DNA of 64,000 bases from UBA1014 sp964344035 (GTDB lineage: Bacteria > SAR324 > NAC60-12): assembly GCA_964344035.1 (NCBI GenBank), contig CAYFLK010000006.1, forward strand, positions 35,125 to 99,124. The letters are read 5' to 3'. Below the pieces are notes generated by a model, which was not told the origin of the DNA, did no database searches, and saw nothing but the letters and a program-made list of their open reading frames with translations. The position numbers and the translations under genes were made by a program. The stretch's first letter is position 1; each line of letters opens with the position of its first letter. Below, piece by piece: positions 59,817 through 64,000 of the stretch.

Positions 59817-61157
59817 ATGCGTTTTCTAGTGATCGGACTGGTCCTGCTGTTTCCGCTGACGGCATTTGCCCAGGTGCGCGGAATTTCAAAAAAGGGTGGG
59901 GCTTTAGATCAAAAGGGATCCGGGGTTCAATACGCGTTGCTGGTGGGCAACAACGAGTATCGCCACTGGCCGGACCTGAAAACCGCAATCCGTGACGTGG
60001 AGGGAGTGCGGGACGTCCTGCTGAGCCGCTACGGATTTTCGGAACGCAACGTGAGCCTGCTGCGCGACGCCACCCGCAGGCAGATGCTCCAGGGCTTCGA
60101 CCGTCTCCGCGAATTATCCCGCCCGCAAGACAAGGTCTTTATCTATTACGCGGGTCATGTAGTTTACGATGAAAAGCAGGACGGCTACTGGGTCCCGGTG
60201 GACGGGCAGCAGGACAACAACTACGATTACATCAGCAACGCCGACGTGCTCAACCGTCTCGGATCAATCGATGCCCGCCACAAGCTGCTCATCTCAGATT
60301 CCTGCTTCAGCGGCAACCTGCTCACCCGCGGCATGAGCCTCCCTGATGAAACCGAACTCCGCAAACCAGGTTTTTACCGGCAGAAAAACCGCCTCAACTC
60401 CGTTCAGGGTTTCACTTCCGGAGGAAACGAACCGGTTTACGACGGCGGTCCGCAGTGGAAGGGAAACTCCGTCTTCGCTTACCATTTGATCGCTCAGCTC
60501 GAGGCCAATCAGCAGCCCTACCTCTCCGCCTCGGACCTCGGGATGCGTGTTGCCAGGCATGTCGCCAACGACACCCTGACCCTGATGGGCGCGTCCCAGA
60601 CCCCGCTGCTTCAGCAGATCGGCAACCAGGGCGACCAGGGCGGGGAGTTCTTCTTCCTCCGCCCCAAACGCCGGAAACGGTCTGTGCTCGCACTTTTCCG
60701 GATTCCTGACCGGGGAGTGCTCAGGGAAAACGGGGAAGGGGCGCGTCAGGTGATCGAGGGGCAGTTTGAGCAAATGACCCGTCTCGTGCCGAATCTTAAC
60801 TGGCGCCGGGATGTAATCCCCGGCTCTCTCAGCACCCAAGAGCTGGCCGGGCTGATGCGAAAACGGAACATCGACACTGCGCTGGTCTGGACCATCAACG
60901 GCAAAGTTGTGGAACAACCCTCGCTGATGTGGCAGGGAATGGCCTACATGGACCTCTATCTCTGGCTTTATGTTCTGGAGGATGAAAAGGCCCTGATGCG
61001 CGACCGTTTCATCCTCTCGGGAGAGAGACTCCCCGTCCGGGACCTCGATATGAGCGACGCCGAACTGCGCCGCCATTTCCGCGATCTAGCGGACAAAGTC
61101 GTCCGGCACTGGGAGGAAAACGGAAGCGCCCGTTTTGTGAGAGGCATATTTGAATGA
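59817..61157 (+). CDS. Exported caspase-like (C14) peptidase
   Basis: A 446-residue protein from ATG 59817, chosen for GAGGAG at 6 bases and a clear signal peptide (MRFLVIGLVLLFPLTAFAQ). The caspase-like p20 part follows: YALLVGNNEYRHWPDLKTAI, catalytic His114 in YYAGHV and Cys163 in ISDSCFSGNLL. A p10-like part contains KGNSVFAYHLIAQLEANQQP. A C-terminal domain (about 285-446; QFEQMTRLVPNLNWRRDVIP; LVWTINGKVVEQPSLMWQGM) is of unknown family. Its placement implies proteolysis in the periplasm or outside. The stop overlaps the next gene's ATG. Confidence 0.87.
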   Translation: MRFLVIGLVLLFPLTAFAQVRGISKKGGALDQKGSGVQYALLVGNNEYRHWPDLKTAIRDVEGVRDVLLSRYGFSERNVSLLRDATRRQMLQGFDRLRELSRPQDKVFIYYAGHVVYDEKQDGYWVPVDGQQDNNYDYISNADVLNRLGSIDARHKLLISDSCFSGNLLTRGMSLPDETELRKPGFYRQKNRLNSVQGFTSGGNEPVYDGGPQWKGNSVFAYHLIAQLEANQQPYLSASDLGMRVARHVANDTLTLMGASQTPLLQQIGNQGDQGGEFFFLRPKRRKRSVLALFRIPDRGVLRENGEGARQVIEGQFEQMTRLVPNLNWRRDVIPGSLSTQELAGLMRKRNIDTALVWTINGKVVEQPSLMWQGMAYMDLYLWLYVLEDEKALMRDRFILSGERLPVRDLDMSDAELRRHFRDLADKVVRHWEENGSARFVRGIFE

Positions 61158-63027
61158 AACGAATCCTGTGGGGGGCGGCATGGCTGGCCATCGGTTTCAC
61201 CCTCGTTCCGGATTACGCTGCGCAAACGCTCAAGGAAAACGCCGCGTTGATAAGGCCCCCGCTTCCCAGGGGATTCCGTCAGGAAGAGGGATTGATCCTG
61301 CTGCGCCGTCTCGAGGAACTGCTTTCCACGCGCTTCAACCTGCTCGCCCGCGCGACCGTGGACGATGCCTTCCGGCGCGCGGTGAAGGCGCTGCCGGGAG
61401 AGGAATGCACCGAGGATAACTGCCTCGCGCTGATGCAGCAGTATCTCGAGGTGCGGCTCATCTTCACCCTCGGCGTGCTCAGGAGCGAATTGACACTGCT
61501 GACCCTGCAGCTTCAGGAAGACCCCAAGAAGCTGGTGAAGAACGAAATCTGTAAAGAACCCTGCAAAACACCGCAGATGCTGGAACGCCTCGATATCCTG
61601 GTGCAAAAACTGCTGGTGGAGCGTGACCGGGACCGCGCCGCATTGAGCATGGATGAACCCGGCATTCCCGTCTCCCCTGAGTCCCTTGAACTCACCGAGG
61701 GCGCGGGCGCGGGCGTTTTCACCGTGAAACTTGATTCACGGCCCGCTTTCCCGGTATCTATCGGCGTCGATATACTGCCCATGGGGATGCTGTCGGTGGA
61801 ACCGCAAACCCTGGTCTTCGACGCGCAAAACTGGAACCAACCCCGGGAGTTGAGCGTCTATGCCGTCAACAACGCGGAAATGGACGGTCCGCGCAAGGCC
61901 GAACTGGTAATCAAAGTCACCGAATCGCGGGACATGAATTACCCATTCGTCTCCCCGCGGGGTCTGAGCCTGTCGATCGCCGACGACGACAACGAAGGCG
62001 TGCTGACGCTGCTTTCGCGTCCCCAGGGGGCGACCGTGCTGGTAGACGGCAGGGTGCGTCTCGATGTCGATGGAAATCCAGTCCGCACCCCAACTGAACT
62101 GCGACTTGAGCGGGGAAACAGAGTTGTCTCGGTGCGCCTTTCAGGATACCGGGAGGTGCGGTTCCGGGAAAAAGTGACCCGCACACGGCTCGGCGTCCGC
62201 TCGGTCACCCTGGCCCCGCTGAACACGAGTCTGCTGATTTCCGTGCCGCGTCAATATGCTAAAGGCCGGGTCTTGGTGGACGGCATACAGCGGTTCGGCA
62301 TGGGGGGAAAAACGACGGTGCGGCTGGAGTTTCCTCCCGGGGTCTACGAGCTGCGGGTTTCCACCGCCGGNNNNNNNNNNNNNNNNNNNNNNNNNNNNNN
62401 NNNNNNNNNNNNNNNNNNNNNNNNNNNNNNNNNNNNNNNNNNNNNNNNNNNNNNNNNNNNNNNNNNNNNNTGACCGTCATCCTCAAACCCGGTGAGCGAC
62501 GCGAACTGCGTTTTACATCCTTCACCTTAAGGAGGAATTTCTGGGTCCGGACCATCAAGCGGCTTGGTCTGCAAAATCCATACATCGGCCCGGAAGTCGA
62601 GTCGGTCCTGGTCAAATCCGGCGCTTTCCCCTTCGACCGCGTCGGCTGGACTCTCCCCGGGTTGGCAATGGGGGTTCGGGGCTCCGGGCAGTCCCTTGAA
62701 TTCCACGCCGCAAATGGGAGCGGAAGCACCCCGGTCTTCAGCGCGAAATCCGGAGACAATTTCTACCCGGTCACCCAGGTGGACGTGCAGCGCTTAGCCC
62801 TTTCCTACGGTTACCGCATCTTCCGCAGTATTGAGACTCGGGCTGGAGTCAGCCAAACCCGGCTTAACTTCTCCTCCGAAAAGGGGGATTTTCAGAATGA
62901 CTACTCAGCCGTCCATGCCGGCGCGGGCTGGGACCAGGCATTTGCCGGCTGGCGTTTCCGCATGTCCGCCCGTTTCAACACCCAAGGACAGGGACACCTC
63001 AACGCCGGCATCAATTACGAATTTTAA
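61154..63027 (+). CDS. Exported PEGA-domain protein with C-terminal outer-membrane barrel (spans assembly gap)
   Basis: The ATG overlaps the caspase-like stop (ATGA). A signal peptide (LWGAAWLAIGFTLVPDYAA) and a helical region (about 40-160; EECTEDNCLALMQQYLEVRL, CsgG/FlgO-like in feel) come first. A Calx-beta-like segment (about 170-280) and PEGA repeats follow (LLSRPQGATVLVDGRVRLDV; LLISVPRQYAKGRVLVDGIQ). After 100 N the sequence resumes as a PEGA-like end (TVILKPGERRELRF) and a roughly 8-strand barrel ending in NAGINYEF. I infer that the two sides are one gene; the gap length is arbitrary, so the frame across it is unproven. Confidence 0.7.
62371..62470. other. Assembly gap (100 N)
   Basis: A run of exactly 100 N, the conventional placeholder for a scaffold gap of unknown size, inside the PEGA/barrel gene. 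Confidence 0.99.
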
Positions 63028-63034
63028 GGAGAAT

Positions 63035-63093
63035 AATCTTTTTTAGCCGCGGAAACCACGGAAAACACAGACAGAAATCTTTTTTAGCCGCGG
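63035..63093 (+). repeat. 18-bp direct repeat pair
   Basis: AATCTTTTTTAGCCGCGG occurs at 63035-63052 and again at 63076-63093. The second copy extends into the palindrome TAGCCGCGGCTA. It is intergenic, before the last lipoprotein gene. Confidence 0.75.
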
Positions 63094-63110
63094 CTAAATA
63101 AAAGACAAAT

Positions 63111-63974
63111 ATGAAACCACTCCTCATCCCCCTGCTTCTGCTCCTCCTCCTGACCACCGCCTGCAATCGGGACGACTTTGCCGGGATGGAAATCCTTGAC
63201 GGGTACCATGACAACTCGACGAACACCACCCCGGAGGAAGAGGAACAGACTCTATCCGGAACAGTGATCGCCGAACTGCAGGCAAACCTCACCTCGGCAT
63301 CATCCTCAAGCCGGGTCCATGCAGCCGGCAAATCCTCCCCGCCGGTGAACACCACCCTTTCCTCCGCGCAGATCACCGCGATTGCAAACGCGGCATCAAA
63401 ATCGGTCAGTCAGGCGGGTCTTGAATCCTCCACAGACCTGATTTCACTTTTGCCCAAAATAGTCGAGGGGTCGCAGGGCAGCCTTTCCGCACTGAGACTC
63501 TCCTCCTCGGAGACAATCAAAGTCATCCAGGTCATCGTCTTCAGCATGACCGGATCGCTTAACGGCAGAAGCAGTTACCTCCCCACGTCTTCCGCTGACA
63601 ATGATTCGACTCCATTGGAGACGGCCCTTGCCGAAGTTGTACAGACATAGATCGGGCAACTGGATGAAGCCGGTCTGAGCGGCAGCGACATCGACAACGC
63701 CTCAAGTTCCGTGGTCGGTGCCATGGTCGGCAGCCTGGATGACGGCGGCCTCACGGCCGTCGAACTGGGTGGCGCCACGGAAAAGATCACCTCCAGCGCC
63801 ACCGGGGCGCTGGGAAACATAAGCGGCCTTTCCGTCAGCGACCTCTCCGGCGTCATTGAGGGCATCGCCTCCGGGGCCACCGGCGCCCTAGACGACATCA
63901 GCGTTTCCGGGTACTCCTCTGACAACCTCAGCAGCCTGGTGGAAAAAGTAGGCTCTGTTCGAGTTAAGTGTTGA
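63111..63974 (+). pseudogene. Repeat-containing lipoprotein interrupted by in-frame TAG, 3' end possibly cut by an insertion
   Basis: The frame opens with a lipoprotein signal (LLIPLLLLLLLTTAC). A Ser/Thr-rich region (SSAQITAIANAASKSVSQAG) continues to TAG at 63648-63650 after VVQT, then runs on in the same frame to TGA at 63972-63974. The second part has imperfect repeats (VVGAMVGSLDDGGL; KITSSATGALGNISGLSVSD; GIASGATGALDDISVSGYSS). The last residues (GSVRVKC) break the repeat. They coincide with GGCTCTGTTCGAG at 63951, which resembles an IS terminus. The gene is probably inactive or misassembled, and the window ends 26 bases later. Confidence 0.6.
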
Positions 63975-64000
63975 TTATCCAGCAACACAGCTAAGATATG

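Noticed and set aside
2224..63650. Recoded stop codons (TGA at 2224, TAG at 63648)
   Set aside because: Many intact genes in the window end in TGA or TAG at the expected length, so genetic-code reassignment is not supported. Local mutation or sequencing error is simpler.

Overview
This window reads as one scaffold from a metagenome-derived or draft genome (a run of exactly 100 N lies at 62371-62470) of a Gram-negative, probably marine or aquatic, heterotroph. The evidence is two-membrane biology (outer-membrane barrels, OmpA-type peptidoglycan binding, exported lipoproteins), a proteobacteria-like gene repertoire (QueG, malate synthase G, NnrS, HPF, YjjI/YjjW, Na+-pump decarboxylase) and moderate GC. 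A SAR324-like or deltaproteobacterial-grade lineage would fit, but the taxonomic guess is weak. No rRNA, tRNA or CRISPR array was seen.

Layout. 1-1.5 kb: two tandem DUF3015-type exported proteins (the first cut by the window edge), ribosome hibernation factor HPF and a small membrane protein. 1.8-9.8 kb: an EamA transporter broken by an in-frame TGA; a minus-strand gene string with a potassium channel carrying extra Sel1 and TerB-like parts, an amidase, a homocysteine S-methyltransferase and two small ORFs; then an MFS exporter with an insertion-sequence remnant directly upstream of its start. 9.8-12.5 kb: an accessory patch with a deleted IS5-like element, a 289-bp inverted-repeat element, vapBC flanked by direct repeats, a PD-(D/E)XK-like protein and REP-like hairpins. 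12.6-22.1 kb: a BMP-family nucleoside-type ABC importer without its ATPase, then QueG, a GNAT enzyme, two envelope proteins, a MaoC hydratase, kynureninase and a phytanoyl-CoA dioxygenase.

22.3-41.5 kb is metabolic: oadGAB (the beta subunit carries an unusual exported biotinyl-like domain), malate synthase G, a GMP reductase, an AsnC/Lrp regulator divergent from a MIO-type aromatic amino acid lyase or aminomutase, the glycyl radical pair YjjI/YjjW, and a plus-strand block of short-type SAH hydrolase, SAH/MTA deaminase and a second BMP-type ABC importer that lacks the second permease. Together with the homocysteine methyltransferase, the two incomplete importers and the GMP reductase, this suggests linked methyl-cycle and purine salvage.

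41.7-49.4 kb: a MotA/MotB-like stator pair whose B subunit carries Calx-beta-like domains, translationally coupled to an outer-membrane barrel gene that opens with a heptanucleotide repeat; then NnrS, small hypotheticals, another barrel and a pentapeptide-repeat protein.

49.6-64 kb is the most novel part: an ECF-like sigma factor and zinc-finger anti-sigma factor, an exported M48/TPR protease frameshifted at a C9 tract, a YgiT/DUF4258 toxin-antitoxin pair followed by a relic of the M48 gene's 3' end, and then a set of exported proteins: two LPP20-like lipoproteins, an S1C serine protease, a DUF4384-like protein, an exported caspase-like peptidase and a PEGA-domain/barrel protein. Two virtually identical promoter-like sequences (54991-55020 and 59768-59797) precede the two halves of this set and look like sites for one alternative sigma factor, possibly the one encoded upstream. 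I propose this as a candidate undescribed envelope-stress or envelope-proteolysis system.
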